From an uncultured Oscillospiraceae bacterium (GTDB taxonomy: Bacteria; Bacillota; Clostridia; Oscillospirales; Oscillospiraceae), in the NCBI GenBank assembly GCA_934635545.1, contig CAKTZN010000137.1:1-5085 (forward strand): a stretch of 5,085 bases of DNA, read 5' to 3'. The stretch's first letter is position 1. Each line of letters opens with the position of its first letter. Of the stretch, positions 5,009 to 5,085 are shown piece after piece. The translations under genes and the position numbers were made by a program. The notes beneath the pieces were generated by a model. It was not told where the DNA came from and did no database searches. It worked only from the letters and a program-made list of their open reading frames with translations.

Positions 5009-5085
5009 GCGCGAGTGGTGGAATTGGCAGACTCGCTAGATTCAGGTTCTAGTGCTCACTACGGGCGTGCGGGTTCAAGTCCCGC
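5009..5085 (+). tRNA. tRNA-Leu, anticodon CAG (3' end beyond window)
   Basis: The 5' acceptor strand GCGCGAG (5009-5015) is followed by a leucine-type D-arm (GGTGGAATTGGCAGAC). The anticodon stem CTAGA/TCTAG encloses loop TTCAGGT, giving anticodon CAG (5043-5045), which reads CUG. A variable arm with stem GCTC/GGGC and the T-arm GCGGG-TTCAAGT-CCCGC follow. The window ends exactly at the last T-stem base, so the 3' acceptor strand and CCA are not seen. CUG is heavily used in this window's genes, so this isoacceptor should be in demand. Confidence 0.94.

Overview
The window looks like chromosomal DNA from a GC-rich, spore-forming member of the Clostridia, probably the Oscillospiraceae (Flavonifractor, Oscillibacter and relatives). 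Three things point there: a clear spo0A gene, which is restricted to endospore-forming Firmicutes; strongly GC-biased coding sequence with CTG- and GTG-rich codon use, set against AT-rich intergenic DNA; and Firmicutes-style promoters and Shine-Dalgarno sites. The lineage is inferred from composition and gene content only.

Layout. Bases 1-653 (minus strand) hold the first 217 codons of spo0A, the master regulator of sporulation; its C-terminus lies beyond the left edge. Bases 654-959 are a divergent, AT-rich regulatory region. It has a sigma-A-like promoter for spo0A, two Spo0A-box-like octamers just upstream of that promoter, a 10-bp GC palindrome, and a plus-strand promoter for the next genes. 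Bases 960-4765 (plus strand) form a tight four-gene operon: a cysteine-rich, zinc-ribbon-like protein of unknown function; an NhaC-type Na+/H+ antiporter; a cation diffusion facilitator (CDF) metal exporter; and a Sir2-type NAD+-dependent protein deacylase. Genes 1/2 and 2/3 overlap by ATGA, and gene 4 follows 13 bases after gene 3 behind a strong ribosome binding site. Bases 4784-5085 hold two tandem tRNA-Leu genes, anticodon GAG and then CAG. Each has its own near-consensus promoter, and the second tRNA is cut by the right edge.

Function. The operon puts sodium/proton exchange and divalent-metal export under one promoter, with a cytosolic Cys-rich protein in front and a sirtuin behind, which suggests ion or metal homeostasis. 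Its promoter faces that of spo0A across about 300 bases, so Spo0A~P could in principle influence both directions; that is inference. No terminator is visible between the sirtuin and the first tRNA promoter. I see no mobile element, CRISPR array or phage gene. Nothing here clearly amounts to a wholly new system. The points most worth a second look are the 0A boxes at the spo0A promoter, the apparent duplicated C-terminal domain and Asn/Asp metal site of the CDF transporter, the unrecognised Cys-rich protein, the AT-rich palindrome inside the CDF gene, and the leader/trailer stem around the first tRNA.
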